A DNA stretch of 64,000 nt from the NCBI GenBank assembly GCA_900469955.1, contig UBYX01000014.1, forward strand, positions 1-64,000, written 5' to 3'. Under the pieces are notes generated by a model, which had not been told where the DNA came from, did no database searches, and saw only the letters and a list, made by a program, of their open reading frames with translations. The translations under genes and the position numbers were made by a program. Of this stretch, positions 27,143 to 36,273 are shown one piece after another (position 1 is the stretch's first letter; every line of letters begins with the position of its first letter). Source of the stretch: Hyphomicrobiales bacterium. GTDB lineage: Bacteria; Pseudomonadota; Alphaproteobacteria; Rhizobiales; Rhizobiaceae.

Positions 27143-28101
27143 CGTCTGAGCCTCGCACGCCACTTATTGAAGACGACGGTTATGGTGATCGCCAGCACGC
27201 TGAGCAGGATGCAGAGCACGGCGGCAAGGCCATGATCCTGGGACTGGAACGCCAGCCGATAGATATAGGTGGTGATCAGTTCGCTCTGATAGAATGGTCC
27301 GCCATTGGTCATGACGAACACCGTGGCGAAACCTTTCAGGCCGTTGATCATCGCCAGCGACATCACGAAGGTCATTACTTCCCGAAGCCCCGGTAGGGTT
27401 ACATAGACGAGCTTCTGAAATGCGCTTGCCCCGTCAACCTCGGCCGCATCGTAGAGCGACGGGTCGATGTCCTGCAGACCAGCGATGAAAAGCAGCATGT
27501 AAAGGCCGAAACCCTGCCAGGAACTGGCGACATTGACCGAGAAGAGGACAAGCGAGGGATCGGAAAGCCAGCCCTGGGTCCAGCCGCCGAGGCCGATCGC
27601 GGCGAGGCTGGTATTCAGAAGCCCGAAAAACGGATCGTAGATATTCGCCCAGATCACCCCGACGACCGCCAGCGAGACCAGATGCGGCAGGAAGAACGCC
27701 GTCCGGAAGAACACTTGGCTTCGCCGCAGCCGGGCAATTGCGAGCGCCAACCCGAGGCCGAGACCACCGGCTAGCACGACGTGATAAACAAGCCAGAGCA
27801 GTGTCTGCCAGAGACTCTGCCAAAGGATCGGATCGGCGGCAGCCTTGCGGTAGTTCTCAAGACCGACAAAGCCGGCGTCGGTGTTGAAGCCGTTCGAATC
27901 CGTGAAGCTCAGCCAGAACGTCACTGCAATCGGAAACAGCGTGAAGACCGCATAGACCGCCAGAGCCGGTGCCATAAGAAAGAGTGCCGATCCGGCGCCG
28001 TCTGCGCCGACCAGGATATCCTCCCGGCTGCGTCCGGCAAGGGGCCGGGCGGCATTGCCCCGCCCGGCCCCGACCATGCTTTCGGTTTTCGCCATGTTCA
28101 T
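27139..28101 (-). CDS. Sugar ABC transporter permease (MalF/UgpA type)
   Basis: A 320-residue CUT1 permease with a longer than usual, charged N-terminal tail (about 40 residues) before the first membrane helix ALFLMAPALAVYAVFTLFPI. The coupling loop is PSLYDAAEVDGASAFQKLVYVTLPG. ATG codons at 28101 and 28095 are both possible. It follows the binding protein gene by 30 bases. Confidence 0.92.
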   Translation of the reverse strand: MNMAKTESMVGAGRGNAARPLAGRSREDILVGADGAGSALFLMAPALAVYAVFTLFPIAVTFWLSFTDSNGFNTDAGFVGLENYRKAAADPILWQSLWQTLLWLVYHVVLAGGLGLGLALAIARLRRSQVFFRTAFFLPHLVSLAVVGVIWANIYDPFFGLLNTSLAAIGLGGWTQGWLSDPSLVLFSVNVASSWQGFGLYMLLFIAGLQDIDPSLYDAAEVDGASAFQKLVYVTLPGLREVMTFVMSLAMINGLKGFATVFVMTNGGPFYQSELITTYIYRLAFQSQDHGLAAVLCILLSVLAITITVVFNKWRARLRR

Positions 28102-28131
28102 TCCGTCATGCTCCACTTAGATGCGGTGGCG

Positions 28132-29385
28132 CTATTGCGCCGCCGCCATCTTCGCCTGGATCTCGGCCATGCCCTGCTCGCCGGTGATCTGCGCCGAGAT
28201 CAGCCCCTGGATCACCTGGAAATACGTGTCGAGCACGGAACCGGGCAGATAGACGCTCGGATTGTAGCCGACCCCTTGGGCGGCAGCGGCGAAGATGTCC
28301 TTCAGGACCGGCGTCGGCGGCTCGATCCCTGGCAGTTCGCGTGGATAGATCATCGTGCTTGCGGCATGCTGGGCCCGCTTCTTCATCACCGCATCGGAAA
28401 GCATGAAGTCGATCCACTTCAGCGCCAGTTCCGGCTGCTTGGAATTGGCCGGCAGCAGCCAGCTCCAGCCGACGCCGCCGGTCGGCTTGCTTTCACCCGC
28501 AAGGTCGGACGGCATGGGCGCATAACCGGCATTGGCAAGATCGTAACCGGCCTTGCGGGCGTTGGCCGTAAACCAGGGGCCCGCTACGAACATGGCGGCC
28601 CGCTTCGTGAACCAGAGCCTCGACGCGCCTTCGAGATCAAGGCCGGCCATCTCCTTCTTGATCAGCCCGGTATCGACCAGTTCCCGCAGCCTGACGGCAC
28701 CGGTCACCATGGTAGGATCGGTCCATGAAAGCTTGCCGCCCACCGCCTTTCCAACCGCCCCAGTACCGCTCGCAGATTGCAGCAGGTTGCCGAAGAGGTG
28801 TCCGGCACTGCCTGTCGTGCGCGGTCCGATCGCCAGCGGCTGGACGCCCGCGGCATCGATCTTCTTCATCAGCGTGACGAAATCCTGCCACGTCTTGGGG
28901 ATCGCCCACCCCTTTTGGGCAAACATGTCCTTGTGGTACCAGACGCCCAGCGCATCCAACCCATCGGGCACCTCGTAGATCTCGCCGCCGAACTGGCCAT
29001 TCAGTTCCGTGTAGAGCCAGGGATAGATCTTGGCCTTCCAGCCGCGGTTTTCGTATTGGGCCGTGAGCGGCGCGACCAGCTTGGCATTCTTCACTACTGT
29101 GACGCGGCCAATGCCGGAATTGGTGAGAACCACATCAGGCCCCGCATCCGATTGCAGCGCCGCCTGAACTGCGCCATTGCTGATGGTGCCCGTCGGCGGA
29201 ATGAACTCAACCTTCACGCCGGGATTTGCGGCCTCGAAATCGGCTTTGATGCCTTTCCAGAGTTCGGCAATCAACGGTTCGGTGATTTGCTCCGGCCCCC
29301 ACATCTTGAGGGTCTGCGCCTTCAGATCGCCGGCTCCGGCGAGCAATGCGGCAAAGGCTGCGCCGCGTAGAAGCATTTTCATCAT
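28132..29385 (-). CDS. Sugar ABC transporter substrate-binding protein
   Basis: A 417-residue family 1 binding protein with a Sec signal peptide (MMKMLLRGAAFAALLAGAGDLKA) and mature start QTLKMWGPEQ. GGAGGAG lies just before the ATG at 29385, so longer readings are rejected. It is the first gene of the cluster that continues with two permeases, the Gfo/Idh/MocA dehydrogenase, a cupin and an ATPase. The GntR gene lies upstream in the same direction. Its ligand is unknown. Confidence 0.92.
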   Translation of the reverse strand: MMKMLLRGAAFAALLAGAGDLKAQTLKMWGPEQITEPLIAELWKGIKADFEAANPGVKVEFIPPTGTISNGAVQAALQSDAGPDVVLTNSGIGRVTVVKNAKLVAPLTAQYENRGWKAKIYPWLYTELNGQFGGEIYEVPDGLDALGVWYHKDMFAQKGWAIPKTWQDFVTLMKKIDAAGVQPLAIGPRTTGSAGHLFGNLLQSASGTGAVGKAVGGKLSWTDPTMVTGAVRLRELVDTGLIKKEMAGLDLEGASRLWFTKRAAMFVAGPWFTANARKAGYDLANAGYAPMPSDLAGESKPTGGVGWSWLLPANSKQPELALKWIDFMLSDAVMKKRAQHAASTMIYPRELPGIEPPTPVLKDIFAAAAQGVGYNPSVYLPGSVLDTYFQVIQGLISAQITGEQGMAEIQAKMAAAQ

Positions 29386-29439
29386 GTTCTCCTCCTCCAG
29401 GCACGCCGCTACTCCTCGGCGTCGCCCCTCCCTTGCCTC

Positions 29440-29455
29440 CCCGCGAAAACGCGGG
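29440..29455. other. Perfect GC-rich hairpin between the GntR and binding protein genes
   Basis: CCCGCG (29440-29445) and CGCGGG (29450-29455) enclose AAAA. It lies in the 139-base gap between the regulator stop and the binding protein start, in the leader of the transporter mRNA. No T-run follows on the minus strand, so it is not a textbook terminator; partial attenuation is possible. Confidence 0.4.
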
Positions 29456-29524
29456 ACGTGCCCGCATTCCCGATTCGGCCCCAAAGAGCCGGAATTCCCA
29501 TGCTAGAACGGAACCTGCCGGCCC

Positions 29525-30187
29525 TTAGCGCGCCTCATCATCCCTGAAGCGCACCAACACGGCCTGCTGTACATCGCTGATATGCTCGCGCATCAGAGCC
29601 GAGGCAGCAGCCACGTCACGTGCGCGCAGCGCCTTGAGGATCTCGTCGCGCTCGGTTGCCGCCCGTTGCGCCAGATCACGACTCTCATTGGCAATCGTTC
29701 GGCAGACCTGGATCTGCATCGCCAGCCGGGACAGGGTCTCAATCAGCGCGGCATTGTCCGAACGTTCCGCGATCGTCTCGTGAAACTCCCTGTCGCGCAC
29801 CCCGTAGGTCTGCATATCCCCCCGCTCGAGCGCCGCAACCGCCTCGTCGAGAACCCGCTCAAGCCCCGCAATATCGCGATCGCTCATCCGCGGCACGGCA
29901 AGCTCCACGGCAAAGCACTCGAGCGTCTTGCGCAACTCGTAAAGATCCTCGATCTCTTTGCGCGAGAAACTACGCACGAAGAAGCCGCGGTAAGGCTTGA
30001 TCTCGATCAGCCCCTCTTTGGCCAGCGTACCGATCGCTTCGCGAAAGGGTGTGCGGCTGACCTGCAGTTTTTCCGTCAGCGCCTTTTCATCGATGGACAC
30101 CCCGCTCGGAAGTTCTCCGGACACAATGAGGCGGACGATTTCCTCGTAGATCCGTTCGCGAAGTGTGAGGTGGCGGGGCGCATTCAT
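29525..30187 (-). CDS. GntR-family regulator, FadR subfamily
   Basis: A 220-residue regulator with an N-terminal winged helix (residues about 8-75: LRERIYEEIVRLIVSGEL ... LQVSRTPFREAIGTLAKEGLI) and an all-helical FCD effector domain with the metal-binding pattern REFHETIAERSDN. The start at 30187 (MNAPRHLTLRERIYEE) matches the family. It is divergent from the UPF0261/TIM-barrel pair and upstream of the ABC cluster, so it likely controls both sides. Confidence 0.92.
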   Translation of the reverse strand: MNAPRHLTLRERIYEEIVRLIVSGELPSGVSIDEKALTEKLQVSRTPFREAIGTLAKEGLIEIKPYRGFFVRSFSRKEIEDLYELRKTLECFAVELAVPRMSDRDIAGLERVLDEAVAALERGDMQTYGVRDREFHETIAERSDNAALIETLSRLAMQIQVCRTIANESRDLAQRAATERDEILKALRARDVAAASALMREHISDVQQAVLVRFRDDEAR

Positions 30188-30309
30188 TTTCAAATTCCAT
30201 CTGGCGTCGTTAGCGTCAATATGCAATATTCAGGAAAATATACAATATGCAAGTTAAATTTGGCCTGGAATTTTGCGTGGAAGCCGGGCGCCTGGTGGGA
30301 GGAGAGGAA
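30188..30309. promoter_or_regulatory. Divergent control region with repeated CAATATGCAA
   Basis: The sequence CAATATGCAA occurs twice in the same orientation, at 30217-30226 and 30243-30252, 26 bases apart. The stretch between is AT-rich in an otherwise GC-rich window. It lies between the GntR gene and the UPF0261 gene and is the best candidate binding region for the GntR protein. Confidence 0.5.
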
Positions 30310-31506
30310 ATGGGCAAAGTCTATGTCGTCGGCACCTGCGACACGAAAAGCGCCGAACTGAATTATGCGAAGGACGCGGTGCTGGCTGCCGGAGCAGAAG
30401 CGCTCCTGATCGACGTCGGCACGCAAGGCCGTGACGAAAAGGCGGATTTCACGGCTGAAGAGATAGCTGCCTTCCACCCGCAAGGCGTCTCCGCCGTGCT
30501 CGGCCTCGGCGATCGCGGCGCCGCCGTTTCCGCCATGGGGTTGGCGCTTACGCATTTCCTGGCGTCCCGCAGCGATATCGGCGCCGTGCTGGGCCTTGGC
30601 GGCACGGGCAATACGGCGCTCGTTACGCAAGCGATGCGATCGCTATCGATCGGCATTCCGAAACTGATGGTATCCACCGTCGCCTCGGGAAATACTGCCG
30701 CTTATATCGGTCCGAGCGATCTCACCATGATGTATTCCGTCGTCGATGTCGCCGGGTTGAACGCCATTTCCCGCAAGGTTATCGGCAATGCGGCGCATGC
30801 GGCGGCGGGCATGGCGCAAAATGGTGTACCGGACGTGGCGACCGATAGGCCCGGTCTCGGAATAACCATGTTCGGCGTCACGACCGCCTGTGTCGCAAAG
30901 GTGCGCGCCCTGATGGAGCCGACACATGAAATCTACGTCTTCCACGCCACCGGTGTCGGCGGTCGTTCGATGGAAAAGCTTGCCGACTCGGGACTGGTGG
31001 AGGGCCTCATCGACGTGACCACCACGGAGGTCCCGGACCTTCTAGTCGGCGGGGTCTTCCCGGCGACGGAAGACAGGTTCGGCGCGATCATCCGCACACG
31101 CCTGCCCTATGTCGGTTCGGTGGGTGCCGTCGACATGGTCAATTTCGGCGCCAGGGAGACTGTTCCGCCGGAATTCCGCAACAGGCGGCTGCATGTGCAC
31201 AATGCCCAGGTGACGCTGATGCGCACCACACCGGAAGAAAACCGCGCGGTCGGCCGTTTCATGGTCGAGCGCCTGAACCGGATGGATGGACCGGTGCGTT
31301 TCTTTCTTCCGCTCGGCGGGGTCTCCGCGATCGACGCGCCCGGCCTGCCCTTTTACGACCCGGAGGCGGATGCCGCGGTATTCGATGCCATCCGGTCGGG
31401 TTGGAAAAGCGCCCCAAACCGCAAGCTCATCGAGATCGACGCACACATCAACGATCAGGACTTCGCGAGCGCACTCGTCGAGGCTTATTACACCATTTCC
31501 AAGTGA
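30310..31506 (+). CDS. Tm-1-like ATP-binding domain protein (UPF0261)
   Basis: A 398-residue UPF0261 protein, homologous to the N-terminal domain of the tomato antiviral protein Tm-1. Recognisable segments are [14 protein letters not shown] at the start, [42 protein letters not shown] and the C-terminal [18 protein letters not shown]. The ATG at 30310 follows GGGAGGAGAGG, so the 21-codon longer reading is rejected. The next gene, ten bases on, is homologous to the C-terminal half of Tm-1, so both products probably form one complex. The biochemical role in bacteria is not established. Confidence 0.9.
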   Translation: MGKVYVVGTCDTKSAELNYAKDAVLAAGAEALLIDVGTQGRDEKADFTAEEIAAFHPQGVSAVLGLGDRGAAVSAMGLALTHFLASRSDIGAVLGLGGTGNTALVTQAMRSLSIGIPKLMVSTVASGNTAAYIGPSDLTMMYSVVDVAGLNAISRKVIGNAAHAAAGMAQNGVPDVATDRPGLGITMFGVTTACVAKVRALMEPTHEIYVFHATGVGGRSMEKLADSGLVEGLIDVTTTEVPDLLVGGVFPATEDRFGAIIRTRLPYVGSVGAVDMVNFGARETVPPEFRNRRLHVHNAQVTLMRTTPEENRAVGRFMVERLNRMDGPVRFFLPLGGVSAIDAPGLPFYDPEADAAVFDAIRSGWKSAPNRKLIEIDAHINDQDFASALVEAYYTISK

Positions 31507-31516
31507 GGCCAACAAA

Positions 31517-32350
31517 ATGAACAGACCGACACGGCAGGAGATCCTTTCCCGGCTGAGACACAAGATTGCATCCGGCCTGCCGATCATCGGTGGCGGGGCT
31601 GGTACCGGCCTGTCCGCGAAATGCGAGGAGGCTGGCGGCATCGACCTGATCGTCATCTACAATTCCGGGCGCTATCGCATGGCAGGCCGCGGCTCGCTCG
31701 CGGGGCTGCTGGCCTATGGCAACGCCAATGAGATCGTCAAGGAGATGGCCCGGGAAGTCTTGCCGATGGTCCGGCATACGCCGGTACTTGCCGGCGTCAA
31801 TGGAACCGACCCGTTCATGCTGGCGGATCACTTTCTCGACGAACTCAGGATGTTGGGTTTTGCCGGCATTCAGAATTTTCCAACCGTCGGCCTGATCGAC
31901 GGTATGTTCCGCGCCAACCTGGAAGAAACCGGGATGGGCTTTGGCCACGAGGTCGAGATCATCGCACGGGCGCACGCCAAGGACATGCTGACGACGCCTT
32001 ATGTCTTCAGCAGCGAAGATGCACGCGCGATGGCGCAAGCAGGGGCCGATATTGTCGTATGTCACCTGGGGCTGACCACGGGAGGCGCGATCGGCGCGCA
32101 AACCGCGCTCACTCTCGACCAATGCATCGAACGGATCGATTCTTGGTCGGAAGCGGCCCGCTCAGTAAGAAAGGACGTGATCGTCCTGTGCCACGGAGGG
32201 CCCATCGCCCTGCCGGAAGATGCCCAATACATCCTGAGCCGCACCAGGGGCTGCGACGGATTTTATGGCGCGAGTTCGATGGAACGTCTCCCGACGGAGA
32301 TTGCCATCGCCGACCAGATCAAGCGGTTCACGGCGATTGCTCTGGAGTAG
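31517..32350 (+). CDS. TIM-barrel protein, phosphoenolpyruvate hydrolase-like family
   Basis: A 277-residue barrel protein of the family annotated as phosphoenolpyruvate hydrolase-like, matching the C-terminal domain of plant Tm-1. Motifs are [21 protein letters not shown] at the N-terminus, [36 protein letters not shown] and [12 protein letters not shown] near the end. It begins ten bases after the UPF0261 stop and shares its operon. The family's enzymatic activity is not well demonstrated; a carbon-carbon or phosphoester reaction on a small acid is an inference from the fold. Confidence 0.88.
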   Translation: MNRPTRQEILSRLRHKIASGLPIIGGGAGTGLSAKCEEAGGIDLIVIYNSGRYRMAGRGSLAGLLAYGNANEIVKEMAREVLPMVRHTPVLAGVNGTDPFMLADHFLDELRMLGFAGIQNFPTVGLIDGMFRANLEETGMGFGHEVEIIARAHAKDMLTTPYVFSSEDARAMAQAGADIVVCHLGLTTGGAIGAQTALTLDQCIERIDSWSEAARSVRKDVIVLCHGGPIALPEDAQYILSRTRGCDGFYGASSMERLPTEIAIADQIKRFTAIALE

Positions 32351-32489
32351 AGTTACACCCCGACGTTCCTTCCACCTGGAAGTTCGATAGATGCGGTACG
32401 TAAAATGGTTCTTAAGCCGGGCTTACAGCCAAATGAATCGCTCCCGTCACCACGTCCGTCATTTTTCTCAAACAAGAACTATCCGAGCT

Positions 32490-32518
32490 GAACCCTTCGG
32501 TTCGTTAAACCTAACGAA
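32490..32518. other. Two adjacent small inverted repeats before the chemoreceptor gene
   Basis: GAACC-CTTC-GGTTC (32490-32503) is followed, sharing three bases, by TTCGTTA-AACC-TAACGAA (32501-32518). They lie in the 226-base gap between the TIM-barrel gene and the chemoreceptor. They may form alternative stems or an operator; no T-run follows. Confidence 0.35.
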
Positions 32519-32576
32519 ATGATATGATGTCAGTTTCCCTCATCATCGTTTCACGGGGTGGGGGAAAATAACTGTC

Positions 32577-34847
32577 ATGTCGCAGTCATCCAGGTTGGAA
32601 AGTGCCGGCCGGCGTTTGTCGATCAAGGCGAAGTTCGTCGGGCTCGTTGTCGGGGCAACGTTTATCTCATGCTTGGCTGTTGGTCTTCTGAGCTATCAAA
32701 TCGGCAAGAGCGGCCTGATCGAAGCAAGCAAGATGAGACTGGAATCGGCGGCCGGAAACCAGTCCAAGCAACTGGCTGCTTACCAGGACCGCATTTCGCA
32801 ATCGCTCGCAGACCTCGCTCAGAACACCGCGATCGGCCAGGCCGTCGAAACGATGTCAAACATCATCCCGAGCGAAGCTGACACCATTAGGGCTGAGTTT
32901 CAAAAGCCCGGGATGTCGCTCAGCGAGCGCGCCGGTTTCGATGGCGCAGCTCTCAAGCTGCTTTATGCGGTGCACCACAGCGCAATCCACGGTACCCTTG
33001 CCGGCGCCTGGAAGAATTCACGCGTCAGCGATATCTACGTCATCGACAACAACGGCCAGGTCGTCTACTCCGTCACCAAGGGCGCTGAACTGCTTCAGAC
33101 AGCCTCAACCCTGCCTCAGATCAACGACCTTCTGAAAAGGATCCAAGCCGCGTCTCCAGACGCCGTGCAAGTTTCCGACTTCATTCCTTATGAGCCTGAT
33201 GGCAACAAGCCGTCCATTCTCATCGGCAAGCAACTTGCCGTTGCGTCCTGGGGCAAGACAGTGACAAAGGGAAGCGTGATCTTTCGTATTTCCGCCGAAC
33301 AGCTTACGACGATTGTGACGCCGGACGATTTCGGAAAATCGATCGATGAAGCCGTCCTGCTTGATGGGAAAGGTTCCTTCCGTAGCGGTTCCTTTGCAAG
33401 CGGAGTGCCTCACGACATGCCGGCGGAACTGTCAAAGGCGGCAGCAGGCCAGGCAAGCGGCTCGGAATTCATCACCGCGGGCGACCGCCCGCTCTTCTTC
33501 GCTTACCGGCCGGTGACGCTATTCGGCAAGCCGCATCTGCTGGCGATCGGACAGGGAGAAGGCCAGGTGCTGGCCGCAGCAAGGTCCCTTGCCGTCTGGG
33601 CCATTCTGGCAACCGTTGCCGTCCTCGTGGTGATGGGCGGCGCAGGCACCTATATTGCCGCACGCCTGACAAGACCGCTGACCGACCTTGCAAAGCTCAT
33701 GAACCGCTTGAACGAGGGCGACAAAGCCATCGTCATAGCCTCCGCGAGCCGGGGCGACGAGATTGGTGTCATGGCCAGAGCGCTGGAGTCCTTCCGGCAA
33801 GGAGCCCTCGACAAGGAGCGCATGGAGGAGGAAGCTCATCGCAAGAATGAACAGCTGAACGAAGAACGCCAGCATCGTGAGGCGGAAAAAGCCGCAAGCG
33901 CCCGTGAGATCGAGGAGGCTGTCTCCGGATTGGCGACCGGCCTTGCCGCACTCTCGCGCGGCAGGCTCGACCAGCGCATCGTCAAGCCATTCGGGCCGTC
34001 CCTCGACCATTTGCGGCACGACTTCAACAATTCGCTCGCCGGATTGGAAGCCACGATCGCCGCGATCGGCAACAGCGTGGACACTATCCGCACGGGATCG
34101 AGCGAGTTGAAGACCGCATCCGATGATTTGTCTCGGCGTACCGAAAGACAAGCCGCGGCCCTTGAGGAGGCTGCGGCCGCACTTGGTGAGATGACCGGTG
34201 CGGTCAACACCGCCCTCACCCGCTGCGAAACCGCAGTGGATGTCGCGGCCCATACGTTACAGGGGGCGCAGACCTCGACCGCCGTCGTCCGCAATGCCAT
34301 TCAGGCCATGGAGCGCATTGAAAGCTCTTCGTCCAAGATCCGCCAGATTATCGATGTGATTGATCAGATTGCCTTTCAGACAAATCTTCTTGCCCTGAAC
34401 GCAGGGGTCGAGGCCGCCCGAGCCGGGGAGGCGGGCAAAGGCTTCGCCGTGGTGGCGCAGGAAGTGCGGGAACTTGCCCAGAAGTCGGCAACTGCCGCGC
34501 GCGACATCGGTGCACTGATCACCTCGTCGGCCGCCGACGTGGAGAACGGGGTTGCGCTGGTGCTCAAGACTGGCGAGAGCCTGGAACTGATCCAGGACAA
34601 CATTCAGTCGATCAACGAGCACATCGGAGCGATCGTGGGTTCGTCGCGCGACCAGTCCTCCCGCCTCGGCGAGATAAGCTCAGCGGTCAACGGGTTGGAT
34701 CAGGTAACCCAGCAGAATTCAGCCATGGTCGAGGAAACCTCCGCCTCGGCTCATTCTCTGGCCGCGGAAGCCGAAGTGCTGAACGAGCAGATCAGTCATT
34801 TTAATGTCGCGAGCGAAACCGGCCGGTCCAGTCGATACGCCGCCTGA
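32577..34847 (+). CDS. Methyl-accepting chemotaxis protein
   Basis: A 756-residue inner-membrane chemoreceptor. A first membrane helix (about 20-42) and a second (about 338-362) bracket a roughly 290-residue periplasmic sensing region, long enough for a double-Cache domain. A HAMP domain follows (TYIAARLTRPLTDLAKLM), then a charged coiled coil (about 410-445) and the signalling domain, with the conserved hairpin tip around 590-630 (IDQIAFQTNLLALNAGVEAARAG in part). The C-terminus ends SRYAA without a CheR-tethering pentapeptide. It is a single gene followed by a strong hairpin. Its ligand is unknown; the setting suggests an attractant among the nearby transported compounds. Confidence 0.94.
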   Translation: MSQSSRLESAGRRLSIKAKFVGLVVGATFISCLAVGLLSYQIGKSGLIEASKMRLESAAGNQSKQLAAYQDRISQSLADLAQNTAIGQAVETMSNIIPSEADTIRAEFQKPGMSLSERAGFDGAALKLLYAVHHSAIHGTLAGAWKNSRVSDIYVIDNNGQVVYSVTKGAELLQTASTLPQINDLLKRIQAASPDAVQVSDFIPYEPDGNKPSILIGKQLAVASWGKTVTKGSVIFRISAEQLTTIVTPDDFGKSIDEAVLLDGKGSFRSGSFASGVPHDMPAELSKAAAGQASGSEFITAGDRPLFFAYRPVTLFGKPHLLAIGQGEGQVLAAARSLAVWAILATVAVLVVMGGAGTYIAARLTRPLTDLAKLMNRLNEGDKAIVIASASRGDEIGVMARALESFRQGALDKERMEEEAHRKNEQLNEERQHREAEKAASAREIEEAVSGLATGLAALSRGRLDQRIVKPFGPSLDHLRHDFNNSLAGLEATIAAIGNSVDTIRTGSSELKTASDDLSRRTERQAAALEEAAAALGEMTGAVNTALTRCETAVDVAAHTLQGAQTSTAVVRNAIQAMERIESSSSKIRQIIDVIDQIAFQTNLLALNAGVEAARAGEAGKGFAVVAQEVRELAQKSATAARDIGALITSSAADVENGVALVLKTGESLELIQDNIQSINEHIGAIVGSSRDQSSRLGEISSAVNGLDQVTQQNSAMVEETSASAHSLAAEAEVLNEQISHFNVASETGRSSRYAA

Positions 34848-34874
34848 CACCGTCCCGTCCCGGCACGGTATTCA

Positions 34875-34911
34875 GAGCCCCGCCTATCGACATCTTCGGT
34901 CGGCGGGGTTC
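34875..34911 (+). terminator. Probable terminator hairpin after the chemoreceptor gene
   Basis: GAGCCCCGCC (34875-34884) and GGCGGGGTTC (34902-34911) pair at nine of ten positions around a 17-base loop, starting 28 bases after the stop codon. A pyrimidine-rich run (TGCTCTTTCACTTTC) follows. Confidence 0.55.
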
Positions 34912-35070
34912 GATGCTCTTTCACTTTCGGTTCTGCTGCCTCCCGCGCAGCCAACGCCCACACATATCGAGCCGCTCATCTAAATGTTGTGCACTGCAGC
35001 AACCATTCCCATATGGAAGGCGTTGTTGATCGTCGATGCCAATCCCGGCACTGATTGTCAGGAGGCATTC

Positions 35071-36156
35071 ATGAGATCATTGTCGGATACACTGGAGCGG
35101 CTTGCCCGCTTCAGAGCACACAGGGGCGAACACACCAGCCAACCGGGGCGGCTCCAGGACTTGCGAGACTTCGGATCGAATCCGGGAGGTCTTACGGGCA
35201 AGGTTCATGTGCCGTCCAATCTTGGCGAACACCCTGCCCTCGTTGTCGTCTTGCATGGATGCACGCAAACCGCATCTGGCTACGATCATAGCGCCGGTTG
35301 GTCGGCCCTTGCTGATCAGAACGGCTTTGTCGTGCTTCTTCCAGAACAGGACCGTAGCAACAATGGCAACCTCTGCTTCAACTGGTTTGTTCCAGGCGAC
35401 ATCCGCCGCGATCAGGGAGAGGCGCGCTCGATCCGCCAGATGATTGATACCGTGGTATCGAAGCATCGGATCGACACCTCCAGGATCTTCATCACCGGTT
35501 TGTCCGCCGGCGGTGCGATGGCCAATGTCATGTTGTCCACCTATCCCGAGGTGTTCGCAGCGGGTGCCATCATTGCGGGTCTGCCTTATGGGGTCGCTTC
35601 GACGGTGCCGGAGGCCTTCGATCGGATGCGCGGATACGGCCTTCCCCAGATCAAGACCTTGCAGTCGAAACTGAAGGCGGCATCACCGCATGATGGCCCC
35701 TGGCCTCTGGTATCCGTCTGGCACGGCAACCAGGACAACACCGTCGCAGAGGCCAATGCCCGCGCGATCGTCGACCAATGGCGCGGCGTCCACGGTGTCA
35801 GCTCCCGGCCGGATTTTCACGAACCGATCGGTGCTCACTCGAAATCCGTCTGGAGAAGCGCGGATGGCCGAGAGGTCATTGAATATTACAGCATCACTGG
35901 AATGGGTCACGGAACGCCTATCGACGCGTCCTTGGCGGGTGAAAACCCGGCGCCATACATGCTCGATGTTGGCATTTCCTCTACTCTTTGCTCGGCTGAA
36001 CGGTGGGGTTTGCTTTGCGAGGGTTTCGAGCCGGCCCGCGGCGAAAGCAATCCCGCACCGGACCGCCAAGCAGCCTTTGCTCAAAAGACAAAGGGAACGG
36101 ATGGCATCCAGCAGATCATCGAGGATGCGCTTCGCAAGGCTGGGCTGATGCGCTAG
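35071..36156 (+). CDS. PHB depolymerase-family esterase
   Basis: A 361-residue alpha/beta hydrolase of the poly(3-hydroxybutyrate) depolymerase / LpqC type-1 family. The oxyanion segment LHGCTQT is at 61-67, the nucleophile Ser145 in GLSAGG (143-148), and a late GMGHGTP supplies the histidine. AGGAGG lies six bases before the ATG at 35071. There is no signal peptide after this start, so either it acts in the cytosol on polyester granules or it hydrolyses other esters such as feruloyl or acetyl groups. It is monocistronic and converges with the ribitol dehydrogenase gene. Confidence 0.88.
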   Translation: MRSLSDTLERLARFRAHRGEHTSQPGRLQDLRDFGSNPGGLTGKVHVPSNLGEHPALVVVLHGCTQTASGYDHSAGWSALADQNGFVVLLPEQDRSNNGNLCFNWFVPGDIRRDQGEARSIRQMIDTVVSKHRIDTSRIFITGLSAGGAMANVMLSTYPEVFAAGAIIAGLPYGVASTVPEAFDRMRGYGLPQIKTLQSKLKAASPHDGPWPLVSVWHGNQDNTVAEANARAIVDQWRGVHGVSSRPDFHEPIGAHSKSVWRSADGREVIEYYSITGMGHGTPIDASLAGENPAPYMLDVGISSTLCSAERWGLLCEGFEPARGESNPAPDRQAAFAQKTKGTDGIQQIIEDALRKAGLMR

Positions 36157-36273
36157 GCGCGAGAAGTTTTGTAGACAGATATCCTCACTCTCGCACCCGA
36201 TACCATCGCCGTCTCGTTGCTGCCAATGGCGCGGGCATCGACAAGTCCTGCCCGCTGCATCCGGTTTAGAGGG

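Noticed and set aside
36231-36255. GCGGGCA/TGCCCGC hairpin between convergent genes as a bidirectional terminator
   Set aside because: Seven-base arms with an 11-base loop and no T-run on either side; too weak to annotate.
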